Assembly (NCBI RefSeq): GCF_034190915.1 | Contig: NW_026947488.1 | Coordinates: 7,016,501 to 7,080,500, forward strand | DNA length: 64,000 bases | Source: Cavia porcellus | Lineage: Eukaryota; Chordata; Mammalia; Rodentia; Caviidae | Reading direction: 5' to 3' | Shown here: one piece after another, positions 31,831-41,640 of the stretch | Layout: each line of letters starts with the position of its first letter | Position numbering within the stretch: position 1 is the first letter of the stretch | Program-made: the position numbers and the translations under genes | Notes under the pieces: generated by a model | Told to the model about the DNA's origin: nothing | Databases searched by the model: none | What the model saw: only the letters and a program-made list of their open reading frames with translations

Positions 31831-34540
31831 TTTTATATTCAGGGCTTCTCAACTCAGTCCAGCCCATGCTGGGAGCTCAGAGGCCACTGGGGCCTGGGGC
31901 AGAGATTTTCAACCCTGGCCCTGGAGTCCGCTGGCCAAATGCATCTTACAGCAACGTGCAGCAGTGGGTCCCGAATGTGGTGAGGTTCTCAGCAGCTCCC
32001 CTCTGGGATAACTGCCAGAGTCTCCTGGTATCACCAACTCTCCAATGTCCCCTCCAGGTGAAGAGCAAAGTTACTCTCATGGGTCTGATGGCCACTGCAT
32101 TGGCAAGTGAGAGAATGGGGGTACCCTGGGAGACTGCATCCTTGCCCTGTGCCTCAGTCTCTCTACCTGTAAAATAGGGACAGTGACATGTGTTCCATTT
32201 GCACCACGGCCCACCTGGAGGCTCGAAGGCATTTGCAGGTGTGAATGTGGTTAATAAAGCAAAGAAGTGAGCTTCAGGCAGGCTGTTTGCACACTGTGAG
32301 TCTCCCACAGATTTCTCCTCCCTGTTAGGGGCAGATGCTCAGACCTCACTCATGAGAGGCCAGAGATGCAGGGCACAGACTTGAGCTCCTCACTGAGAGT
32401 CACTACTGCTCACTGTGTGACGCTGGGGATGTCCCTTAACCTTCTAATACTGTTCCCTCATTGATGACACAAAGCCAGCAAGGGAACCTTCTCCACAGAT
32501 GCATCGTAAACTTAAAATATGACACCCATGCGAAGGGCTTCTCAGAGTCCAGAGCACTCGGTGCAGTGAAGGCAGGACCAACACTGGCCTTTATTGCATT
32601 ATCAAACTGGTATTGCAGGCAGATGGTCACTTATTGGCTGCAGGTCACTGCTGCTTTAGAGTTTCTGAAAAGGAAACTTGGCTGGTGTGGATCAGAAAAC
32701 ACCCAAGCAGAGATGTGAACACACGCAGGGATGAAGGTTATGGGGCACACACAACAGAGTGGAGGAAGAGAAAGTATCTGGGCTAAGCCGTGGCCTGGGC
32801 CTCAGGCAGCGTGGCCCCTGGCATGCGAGCTCAGCAAAGGTGTGGGGACGCTTCCTGGGGAGGCAGTAAGGACAGGACCCAGAGCCTGCAGAGCCTGCCT
32901 GAGTCAGGGGGGAGGGGAGGCTGGGGTGGCTGTGGGAGTTGGGGGGAGTGGCAGGAAATGAGGTCAGCGAGGTGGCCAGGGCCAGCTCACGTAGGGCCCC
33001 GTGAGTAACAGCAGACCCCGATGAGTGTATACCGTGTGCCAGATTTAAATGCACCTGCTTATGCCCTCCCCAAGACCACCCTGCAAGACAGGCACCATCT
33101 CTGTGCCCACTTTGTGGACAAGGAAACTGAGGCCTGCAGAGGTTCCTGGCTGGGTTCCCTCAAACAGTAAGGCTGGTACAATTCACACAACTGGTTGACG
33201 CCTGCAGCAGGACTGCGTGGTGGTGGGAAGTAAACAGGGCAATGGGGAGCCCCGGGAGGCCCTCTCCAAGGGGGCATAACCTCGGCTTTGCAGCTTCCCT
33301 GCACTGGGGCGGCAGGTGGCTCCCGCCCTGCCTCCAGCATGCCAGAGCCTGACTCGGGCCGCACCCTCGGAAGCTGACAGGACACAGAAGGACAGATTTC
33401 AGGTTGCTACTTGGAGCTGGAGAGGACCCAGGGCCCACGGTCTCCTGCTCCGGGGCAAATGTGCTGGGCATGGCCAGTGGAGTTGACACCCAAGGGGCTC
33501 CTGTCTTCAGATCCCCAAAACCAGGGCCCAGGAAAACCACCAGAGGATCAAGCTGGGGTTGGGAAGCCTCAGGCCCAGAGCCAGGCCGCCTCCAACTGAG
33601 AAGGAGAGCTGATGACCACTGCGGCTTGGCCACAGCAGGCTTGGCCAGGGGACAAGGGAGGTAGAAGCCCTCTCAGCAAAATCCAAAGGTGTTTTAAAAC
33701 AAAAAACTCATACCTGTCAGAGCCCTGAGCAGGGCTGGCTGGCTGGGCTCCTGGGATGTGGATGGAGGAGCAGAGGTGTGATTTCCCCAGGGCAGTGAAA
33801 ACCAGGGGTCTGAAGGCTGCAGAGGGACCATGACAGCCCCCTCCCCGAGCGCCCCTGTGGACTGACCAGCCGGGGCCTGCCCATCTGCAGCAGGTACCAG
33901 TGTGGGGGACATCCTCTCTGCCCTTCTCTTTCCCCTCGGCAGCGAGTCCACCTGCATTTACAAACGCCCGTGAGGACATTTAAAAACAGAAGGAAAACCT
34001 TTCCACTCTGCAGGGCTGGAAGCTTTAATTTCCCAACACTTGCAAAACGCTCCTGACTGTTAACAGCAGCAGCCTTGACGATACACAGTACAGCCAGGGC
34101 GCTTCCTGGGCGCGGGGCCGCTCCCTGCTGCTCTGAACCCTGAGGCGACTCTGAACTGGTTCTATTCTTAACCCAGTTCGACAGACAAGGCCCAGATGGG
34201 AAATAAAATATTTCCCCACTGTTTGTTTTCAGTCACTCCAAGCCTCACCGCCCATCCCTCTGCGAGTTATATCATACTCCAGTCCACAGAGGGCGCGTAC
34301 CCCTGCAAATTTTATATAAAAAATAGGGTTCCCCCCCTCCAAAAAAAACTAATTTTTTGGTCCTTTGGAAAAGATACGATCTTTATTAAAGAATTGATGA
34401 AAATAAGAATTTCCAAGATGAACTAAAATTCTCTTAGGCACTTACAGATAACCACACACTGTACCCTGCGACTGAGAAACGGCATAGGGTGGGCAGCCTA
34501 ATCATCTCCGGGTTTCCAGGTCTCTAGGCACTGGAAATAA
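31831..34540. other. Unique sequence with scattered MIR fragments
   Basis: MIR-like cores occur at 32,145-32,190 ('gcctcagtctctctacctgtaaaatagg'), 32,400-32,470 ('ctgtgtgacgctggggatgtccc') and 33,105-33,150 ('tgtggacaaggaaactgaggcc'). Near 31,840-31,960 there is a MER5-like trace. No gene is supported. Confidence 0.35.
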
Positions 34541-34870
34541 CCCCAGGAGCATCCACACACATTTTGCCCGCCCACTTTCTCGGTAACAAATGCTCCTCCA
34601 ACCAGGAACCAGCTCCTCCCCTTGCTCCGACCTCAGGTGGTGGTGTGATCTGTCAATTACCAGGTCCCACCTCCTAGCTATAGTGATTGGCTAAAACTGA
34701 GCCAATCAAAGTCCTTCCCCCTTTCAGACGCGTGGGTAGCGAATGCCTTTTTATGTTTCTAATAGAAAATCGTCCTGCTAACAGCCTGAGGTTGTGGTCC
34801 TCTGCCCTGGAGCAATCTGAGCTGCACCCAGAACAAGAGAAACAGCGTAACCCCGTCTGGATCAAGTCCT
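34541..34870. mobile_element. Old interspersed repeat with paired CCAAT boxes (class unknown)
   Basis: TGATTGGCT (34,684-34,692) and AGCCAATCA (34,700-34,708) form a perfect 9-bp inverted repeat with a 7-base spacer. The same geometry recurs at 49,466-49,500. Text around it ('cctagctatagtgattggc', 'ccaatcaaagtccttcccc') looks like an old LTR, but I cannot name the family. Confidence 0.4.
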
Positions 34871-35035
34871 GGATCAAGGAGTCCCTGGTGTCCCAGACTT
34901 CCTTTTTGGGTTTCCTTACAGAAAAAACAAACTTCCGAATCCTGGCTATTTGCAGGGAACATGAATCTAACTCTGGGACTTGGCAAAGCTGCTGCGAAAA
35001 GACAGATTTTGAAGTGCTGGGTCAATTAGATCTCA

Positions 35036-35941
35036 GTCTGTGCTGTAGTCAGGGATTGCAAGGAGAACAATTATACAAAGGACACAAAAAATTTTTTTTT
35101 CGTTTTTATCGGTACCAGGGATCGAACTCACGACTGCCTGCTTGCAAGGCAGGCGCTTATGCCGCTGAGCTAAATCCCCAGCCCAAAGGACACAAAATTT
35201 ATAGTAGTATTTTATGCTAGTGAAACACAACAGTGAAGTACAGGAAATCTATCTACGCCAAAGACCTAAAGAATCCAGCCCAGGGCCTGAATCTCATGGC
35301 AATAACCTGCATGAGTTGAGCTGAAAATCTAGAGCCCATGACCATGCCCCAAGCAAGTCTGTCCCACAGATCTGCACTGGGAAGGCTCAGGGCTCAGTGG
35401 TGGAAGCTAGAGAGTCTGTGCCAGCAGGGTGAAGGATCTGTGCCAGCAGGCTAAGGGTTTTACACTGCAGCCAAGAAGCAACACTCGAAACAAGGACCAG
35501 AGCTCCCCTGAAAAGTACCACAACTGTCTGCAGTGAAAATGAGCTCCCGAGCTCCTGCGAAGATAACAGCCGAGTTCATATCAGGAAGCCAGCGTGGTAG
35601 TTTCTCATGGAGACTGAGCAGCACACATCTCCCCCTTCAGACCCAGGGAGTGATGCTCAACATAAGGACACAGCTTCCCCAAACTGAACCACAGCCACTC
35701 TCAGCACCAAGGTCCCGAGCTCCCCTGATTGTAACAGGTGAGTTCATATCAGGGAAGGCAGCATATAAGCTCCTTGAGGAGAACTAACAGCTGCAAACAA
35801 CACTCACTTAGGAGAATCCACAGCTCTGCTCCCCCTCTCTCCAGGTCTCCTTTTTTATGCTGACAACAATCATTAGGTGGGCTATCCATGCTCAGCACCA
35901 CAGTGACTCAGTTCAGCTGGTGTTTAATCCACTACAGTCTG
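35036..35941. mobile_element. Solo LTR (ERVL/ERV3-like), copy A, with 5-bp target duplication
   Basis: The LTR runs from 35,041 (TGCTGTAGTCAGGGA) to 35,936 (...CACTACA) and is bounded by GTCTG at 35,036-35,040 and 35,937-35,941. It aligns by eye with the copy at 54,043: 'caggaaatctatc', 'gggcctgaatctcatggcaat', 'gtctgtgccagcagggtgaagg' and 'tggagactgagcagcacac'. A tRNA-type SINE is inserted at about 35,091-35,184. TG...CA ends plus a 5-bp duplication indicate integrase-mediated insertion and later LTR-LTR recombination. Orientation is not settled. Confidence 0.78.
35078..35197 (-). mobile_element. tRNA-Ala(UGC)-headed SINE, minus strand, inside the LTR
   Basis: T-run, 'atcggtaccagggatcgaactcacg' (reversed B-box), 'ctgcctgcttgcaaggcaggc' (reversed anticodon arm, anticodon TGC) and 'ctgagctaaatccccagccc' (reversed head). 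Target repeat AAAGGACACAAAA at 35,078-35,090 and 35,185-35,197 is perfect. Confidence 0.9.
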
Positions 35942-35955
35942 AATGTTATGATATT

Positions 35956-36151
35956 AAGAAATTATTGTCTTAGCCAGCCATGGTGGTGCATGCCTGTGAT
36001 CCCAGCATTTAGGAGGCTGAGGCAGGAAGATTGCTGCAAGTTTGAGGCCAAACCTGGGTTACAAAGAGAGTTCAAGGCCAGCCTGAACTACATAGCAAGA
36101 CCCTGTCTCAAAAAGACAAAAAAAAAAAAAAAAAAAAAGAAATTATTATCT
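35956..36151 (+). mobile_element. B1 SINE with internal duplication, young
   Basis: 'agccagccatggtggtgcatgcctg', 'ggaggctgaggcaggaagattgc', two tandem 'ggccaaacctgggttac'/'ggccagcctgaactac' blocks, 'agcaagaccctgtctcaaaaag' and a long A-tail. Target repeat aagaaattattgtct / aagaaattattatct at 35,956 and 36,137. Confidence 0.92.
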
Positions 36152-36187
36152 GGTTAGGTATGTTAGTGAGATGACGTTTATTTGAAA

Positions 36188-36324
36188 AACTCCAGAGCTG
36201 TAGGGGCTGGGGATTTAGCTCAGCGGCATAAGCACCTGCCTTGCAAGTAGGTGGTCGTGAGTTCGATTCCTGGTACCAATAAAGAGTTTTAAAAATTAAA
36301 AAAAAAAAACAACTCCAGAGCTGT
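36188..36324 (+). mobile_element. tRNA-Ala(UGC)-headed SINE with perfect target duplication
   Basis: 'ggggctggggatttagctcagcgg', anticodon arm CCTGC/CTTGCAA/GTAGG (one G-T wobble), 'gagttcgattcctggtacc' and an A-rich tail. Target repeat AACTCCAGAGCTGT at 36,188-36,201 and 36,311-36,324. Confidence 0.92.
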
Positions 36325-36403
36325 TAATCATGCATCCTGAAGTGTTTGGGGGGGGGGTGAAATGGTGCAATGCTGAGGATTTGATTTAAAATAGGAAGAG
36401 AAG

Positions 36404-36497
36404 ACAGGCTGGGGATACAGTTCAGCAGTACTGGTGCCTGGCTGGTAAGCACAAGGTTCTGAGTTTGATTCCCACTACCCTAAATAAATTAAAATAG
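36404..36497 (+). mobile_element. ID-like SINE, older copy
   Basis: 'aggctggggatacagttcagcag', 'tgcctggctggtaagcac' and 'gagtttgattcccactaccc', then AT-rich sequence. The anticodon loop is changed, so it is a different or decayed subfamily. Confidence 0.7.
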
Positions 36498-36682
36498 GAA
36501 GGGGGAAAATACAGAAAGCTTGTTGATATGGTCATTGTGGAAGCCAGAAGAAGGCATTCAGGATTTCTATCCTATACTCAAGTTTGAGATACCACCTCAA
36601 TGAAAAATTAAGCAATCCAAAAAAGAAGAAAAGCAGCTGTCTTCTGAGGAACGGGTGGCTAATATTTAGTATCCACGCTTAT

Positions 36683-36706
36683 TCATCCATCCATCCATCC
36701 ATCCAT
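36683..36706 (+). repeat. Short (ATCC)n repeat
   Basis: About five copies of TCCA/ATCC, the same tetramer class as the large array at 19.4-20.1 kb. Confidence 0.85.
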
Positions 36707-36879
36707 GCATCAGATTCTGATTAAAAATGCGCCACAGTCCCACGGACGCCCCTGCTGCATGCCTGGGGTGGGGTAGGATTTTTGTTTTCCTGCCACAGGG
36801 ACTCCTCCCTAGGCCAAGTGACCGCGAGCAAATCACCCAGGCCCTGTAGCTCACAGCAAGGATAAGACTGCTGCAACGA

Positions 36880-37340
36880 TGCTATGGAGGGGCTTTGATT
36901 GGCTCAGCGTCTGTCCAGTCCCACGCTGTCACCAATCACTGTGGCCAGAGGGCGTGGCCTGGATCCAAACTCTCGGCATCAAGCGCTCAGAGACCCGGAT
37001 GAACTGGTGTGTGGAGCACGTGGCCATTTGCTGGGCACTGTGCGTGCGCGTGCTAAAGACAAGCAGGATAAGCTGCAGGCCCCATGTGAATGGAGAGACT
37101 CTCTTTAGCTTCTAGGGACCTGCCAGGGGCCAAGGATCTGCTGGCTGCGGCCCTGAAGTGCCCTCAGTCCTCAGCTCAGGTTCAGGCCCACAGGAGTGAG
37201 GCCCCCTCCCCCGTGATGGGGTACCAGGCGGGGACCCCACCTCACCAGCAGGCTGCCCTAGAGTCCAGAGGCACATGGAGGAGAGGAGAGGCCAACCTGG
37301 CAGCCCGCGGCACCTGTGAGCGTCCAAGGAGGGCCACTGT
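36880..37340. other. Unique sequence with CCAAT-type old repeat near 36890-36960
   Basis: 'ctttgattggctcagcg' and 'caccaatcactgtggccagaggg' resemble an old interspersed repeat that carries opposed CCAAT boxes. No gene was seen. Confidence 0.3.
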
Positions 37341-37445
37341 CCAGTGGTTACACACTGGCCTTTGGGGCTGAAACGCCAGGTCCCAGCTAAGCCTTGCAGC
37401 TTTCTGGCTCCGTGGTTATAGCCAGGTTAAAAAACCTCCCATAAT
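37341..37445 (+). mobile_element. MIR SINE 5' half
   Basis: 'ccagtggttacacactggcctttggggctgaaacgcc' and 'agctttctggctccgtgg' follow the MIR head ('agtggttaagagc ... ggagccagactgcc'). Confidence 0.55.
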
Positions 37446-37567
37446 GTGTTGTGTTGTGTTTTGTTTTAATGATGGATTTTTACTATGTTGCTCAGACTCC
37501 AAAAATCTCAGGGCAAAAACAAAAAAACACAAGGGACTGTGTTTCAGAATCTGAAAGCAAAAGAACA

Positions 37568-37569
<2 letters not shown>

Positions 37570-37636
<67 letters not shown>

Positions 37637-37637
37637 C
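37570..37637 (+). repeat. (GA)n microsatellite
   Basis: About 65 bases of GA with one AAAG interruption, then a short GCGCGC. Open frames of Arg-Glu across it are artefacts. Confidence 0.97.
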
Positions 37638-38805
37638 GCGCGCCAGCTAGCAGGCAGGCAGGGGTGGAAAGGTGACCCAGGCCAGGGCCTGGCCCGACTC
37701 CCCTGGGAGACAGAGTCAGGATTTTGCAATGGAAGCAAATTTCAAGCTGAGTAAAAATGTGGCTTGGGGACTTCCGGGAAAGGCAGCTGTCTCGGCCTCC
37801 CAGCAGCTGGGCTTCTATTAAAGCTGGCAGCTTCCTCTGCAAACAGCGTCACCTGAAACTTGCTTGTTTTCATTGGTAACTATTCCTGTGGGCTCCTGCC
37901 CGAACAAAGGCTGCTGAGAAATCAGGGCTCCGGGCAAGTTTTCTTAGACGGAGGAACAGTCGGGTAAAGGTGTGATCAGTAGCCCCAGCCACGTGGAGAG
38001 AGCAGGAGCCACAGAGCGGAGCTCCCCTCCACTCAGAGCCTTTGACAGGGGAGGGGGTGCCCAGCTCTGTGCTGGCCACGCCCTCTCTGCTCCTGGGGGT
38101 CCCCCTACATCTTTCCCAGGCCTCCATAGACGAGTAAAGCCCACCCTTCAAGGGCACCCCGTGATCGCTTTCACCTCCTGCAGCTCGCTCTCCACGCCAA
38201 GCGCCCTGATCATAGGCTCGCGCTCTTCAGCGTTCTGTGCTGGGGACGCAGGCAGCGGACCAGGAGGCAGCCAGGCTGCAGCGGGTGGCAAAGTCAGACC
38301 CTGCAGCGGGGAGTGTGGTAGGACTGCCCAGCGAGTACAACTGGGGTCCCCGGGGGGGCCCCCTCAGAGGTGCACCCGAGGGGGTGACTCCTTCCACCAA
38401 GCCCCACCTCCTGCCGCGTCTGCAGCAGCAAGAGCTGGGCACCTTGCATGCTAGGGCGCCCCTCAACGCCCGATCACAGCATGCGAGAGATGCACCCCAG
38501 TTTCAGAGAAGCTGGAAGACACATCTAAACATGTGGTGTCCTAGATTTGATCCTGGGACCGCTAATGGAAAAGCTGGTGAAATCCAAATAAACAGGCACG
38601 GTAATAGCATGGCGTGAACGTTAACATGTTAGCTCTGAGGAAGGTTCCCTGGGGCTGTAACGGCCGGTCTGGGGACGAGCTAGGTGTACTAAGAAGGACG
38701 CAGGGGAATTCAGCGTCACCTCTGCAGCTGTTCCCCACCGGATTATTTCAAAGTAAAATTTCCAAGCAAAATTATTGCAAAATAAAATAAAAGTTAGGTT
38801 TTTAA
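37638..38805. other. Unique sequence; possible conserved block at 37780-37960
   Basis: The interval 37,780-37,960 is repeat-free and includes 'ttcattggtaactattcctg' and 'gaacaaaggctgctgag' (SOX-like core). The interval 38,160-38,470 is locally GC- and CpG-richer. No exon is supported. Confidence 0.3.
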
Positions 38806-38813
38806 AAATTGGC

Positions 38814-38986
38814 AAGAACTGGGCACGGTGGTGCACACCTGTAATCCCAGCACTCGGGAGGCTGAGGCAGGAGGATCATTGCAAGTTCGAGACCAGCCTG
38901 GGCTATAAAGTGAGCTCAAGGCCAGCCTGAACTGCATAGTGAGACCCTGTGTCAAAAAGACCAAAAAAAAAAAAAAAAAATTATAA
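38814..38986 (+). mobile_element. B1 SINE with internal duplication, young
   Basis: 'ctgggcacggtggtgcacacctgtaatcccag', 'gaggctgaggcaggaggatcattgcaag', tandem 'gaccagcctgggctataaag' and 'ggccagcctgaactgcatag', then 'gagaccctgtgtcaaaaagacc' and a long A-run. It is among the cleanest copies here. Confidence 0.95.
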
Positions 38987-39169
38987 ATATAGTAGTTCAA
39001 CCATGCTGTAATTTATCTATCAATAATTTTTTTAAAAAGAGAGAAAGTCTTCTCAACACACAGTTCTGGAACAATCAGATATCCACACACACAAAAATGA
39101 ACTGCAATCCATACTTCACCATCTACCAAAAAAAGGCAAAATGAATCATGGGCTTAGATATAAAACTTT

Positions 39170-39318
39170 AAAACTGCAAACCTCAGGCTCAGTGTAGTGG
39201 TTCCTACAATCTCAACACTCGGGAGGCTGAGGCAGGAGGATCACTGTGGGTTTGAGGCCAGCCTGACTACACAGTAAGACCTTGTCTCAAAACACAAAAT
39301 AAAAAATCTGCAAAACTC
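39170..39318 (+). mobile_element. B1 SINE nested in L1
   Basis: 'ggctcagtgtagtggttcctac', 'ctcgggaggctgaggcaggaggatcactg', 'ggccagcctgactacacag' and 'agaccttgtctcaaaac'. Imperfect target repeat aaactgcaaacc / aatctgcaaaac. Confidence 0.88.
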
Positions 39319-39714
39319 TTAGAAGAGAACATAGGAAAAAATCCTCTTGAGATTAGGCACATGATTTTTTTATACTGTACACATAAAGCATAAGCCATAA
39401 ATGGACAAACTGATAAATGGGGCTTCAACCAAAGTTTAAAACTGCTGCTCTTTGAAATGCACTGTCCCCCAAAATGAAAGGACAGTCACACACTGACGAA
39501 ATACATCCACAAAACACATCTGGTAAAGGATTAATAGCTAAAATATTCAAAGAGCCCTCACAACATAATAAGCCAGCAGATGACCGATTAAAATGGACAA
39601 AGCAGAAGTGACCACTAAAAGGGGAAACAGACTAATGAAGACACTTGATACCATTCATCATTGGGAAACTCAGATTAAATCACAGAGCGGTACCTCTGCA
39701 CCCCAGAACGGCTA

Positions 39715-39882
39715 AACAAAACCCTCCCAAAGCTGGGCACGGTGGCACACATCTATGATCCCAGTTTCTCAGCAGGCTGAGGCAGGAGGATCACAAATTC
39801 ATCGCTGGTCTGGGCTACATAGTGAGACTCTATCTCACAAAGGGAAAATAAAACAAAAACAAAACAAAACCCTTCTCACTCA
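39715..39882 (+). mobile_element. B1 SINE nested in L1
   Basis: 'agctgggcacggtggcacacatc', 'aggctgaggcaggaggatcac', 'ggtctgggctacatagtgagactc' and an A-rich (CAAAA)n tail. Target repeat aacaaaaccct before and after. Confidence 0.9.
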
Positions 39883-40082
39883 CCCCCTAAAAAGACAGCT
39901 GGCGGTGATACCAAGCTCACTGGTGAGGTGCTGGTGACGCTGTGACAAAGAAAGGACTGTAGGTGTGGATGCAGAACTGAGCAGCAGCTCTGGAAACGTC
40001 CTGACGCTGCCGGGATGTTTACTGAGATAAATGAACCATGTGCATACGGAAAGCCGCCTGTGGATGTTAGAAAGGGTTAGCT

Positions 40083-40690
40083 CCTAATCGGCCCACGCGG
40101 GAAACCATGCGTCCCCATCAGATGCTGTGCCAGGGGCCGAGGACCCCGTCCCGTGTCCTGCATGGAAGGGCAGGCTGCAGGCACGGTGGGAAGGTCACCG
40201 TGTTGGCTCGGTGGCCCTGGAGCCCGTGAGGTGGTGGGACTGTCCCAGCTGGACACACAGGGATGACCTGGGCATGGGTTAGGGTCCGTGCGAGTTGCAC
40301 CCCACTCTCCTGAGCCCAAGAGAAAAGGAAATCCCCAAAGACTGGGCTCATGGTTGTGTTATTTTGCTACATAAAAATGTGTGGCAAATGTGAAATCATA
40401 CCGTGGGGAGGAGCATGAGAAGTCAACAAGAAGCTGAGTCCTCCTGTGAGTCGGCACCACGGGCAGGCTGACGGGGGAGAGCCAGGCGCCAGCCCTGCTG
40501 GGGTGCAGGCAGAAAGTGCCCCCAGAAAGTGACCGGCTGACGCGGAGAAACACAGGCTCAGGCGACAGCTGATGAGGTGAAGCAAAGCCTGATGCTGTGT
40601 TTGTGTCTCATTGACTTTTCAGGTCTAAAGTCAGTGTCTGCTCTTCTATTCAGAGGATGGCAGTACGCAATGCAGCCTGCGTGAGGGTCT
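40083..40690. other. Unique sequence, no gene seen
   Basis: GC-rich to mixed text without recognisable element or domain-bearing frame. Confidence 0.3.
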
Positions 40691-41112
40691 GCTGCTGAGG
40701 CGGTGGTCGTTGTGGATTCCCTGCGGTCTTGTTTTGAAGTCCTGCATCATTTTAATCACCTTGTTTGGTTTTATTCTGTTTTGTCTTTTTTGATTTTGTT
40801 CTATCCAATGGCATGGGCAGCTGTTTCAAAGATAACAAGATATATCATGGTAGCCATTTGGGATTTACTGTTGTCTTGTTTTGAAGTCCTGGATTGCATT
40901 CATTGTTTTGTTTTGATTGGTTCTGTTCTGCTTCTGTTTTGTTTTGATTTTCCTATGTCTGAAGGTATGGGCAGCTGTTCTGAAGACAAGAGGCATTATG
41001 GTAATCATCGTTGATTTCCTGTTATCTTGCTTTGAAATCCTTATCATTCACACTGTCTCGTTTTGATTGGCTTTATTGTTTTATTTTACTTGGTTTTATT
41101 CGCTTTAAGATA
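40691..41112 (+). mobile_element. Fragment of the HAL1-like 3' region: three ~150-bp units
   Basis: 'cttgttttgaagtcctg' occurs near 40,728 and 40,875 and 'cttgctttgaaatcc' near 41,026 (spacings 147 and 151). Each is followed by a run rich in 'ttttgttttgattgg', and 'aggcattatggtaatcatcg' precedes the last. This matches the tandem units of 23,744-25,101 in reverse complement. The usual family 3' terminus is absent, so it is either internal or from a different subfamily. Confidence 0.7.
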
Positions 41113-41399
41113 CAATTTTTAAAAATGTGAAGTCATTGTCATCTAAACACAAGGAAACCTTGTCCACAGTGGCTCCTGCCCACTTTCCCTGAGAAGCTAG
41201 AAAATGCTGAGGCACGAGGCTCCGCCCTCTCCTCTCTGCCTGTGCCAGAGTCTCTGAGTTCAGCCAAAGGGTCATATTCTCTGTCTCCTTTGCAACACGT
41301 GGACCCGCTGAGATATAAGCAGAAGTCACTAGGCAAGGCATCTCCTGAGAGTTTCTCAAGAGGCTGACTCAGTTGAGAGGCCCATTTGCCATTCCTGGT

Positions 41400-41640
41400 C
41401 CTCATTCTTCCTAGCTGGAATGCGGATATGATGGTTGGAGCACCAACAGCCATTTTGGACCGAAAGAAAAGGCTAAACGGAAACAGACCTGCAAACCAGG
41501 GCAAGAAGTCAGAATCATAAGACTCATAGTGATTGGCTCCCAAAGACCACATGACCAAACTGCACCAACCAGAACCAGCCCTCCAGACCCCATGGGTGCT
41601 GGCTGCTGAGGTGCTCACTAGACTAGAGCTTCAGGCGCTG
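41400..41640. mobile_element. MLT1-like or other old LTR remnant
   Basis: 'gcggatatgatggttggagcacc', 'aacagccattttggaccg', 'catagtgattggctccc'. The first part matches text near 245-310. Family not determined. Confidence 0.4.

Larger units (their letters stand above)
39035..40075 (+). mobile_element. L1 ORF2 3'-end remnant, plus strand, with two nested B1s
   Basis: 'ggcttagatataaaac', 'actcttagaagagaacatagg', 'taaaggattaatagctaaaatattc' and 'aaactcagattaaatcacag' follow the C-terminal part of L1 ORF2. The frame is destroyed by stops and indels. B1 SINEs are inserted at about 39,183-39,300 and 39,731-39,870. Confidence 0.8.

Noticed and set aside
34687..35220. 177-codon open frame on the plus strand
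   Set aside because: Crosses from an old repeat into an LTR and an inserted SINE, so it cannot be an ancestral gene.
35041..35936. Possible provirus with internal genes
   Set aside because: Only one LTR with its target duplication is present. No gag, pol or env-like frame is found beside it or beside 54,043-54,867.
37451..37754. Arg/Glu-rich open frames
   Set aside because: Translations of the (GA)n microsatellite.
38160..38470. CpG island promoter
   Set aside because: Locally GC- and CpG-richer, but short and without an associated exon or TSS motif I could support.
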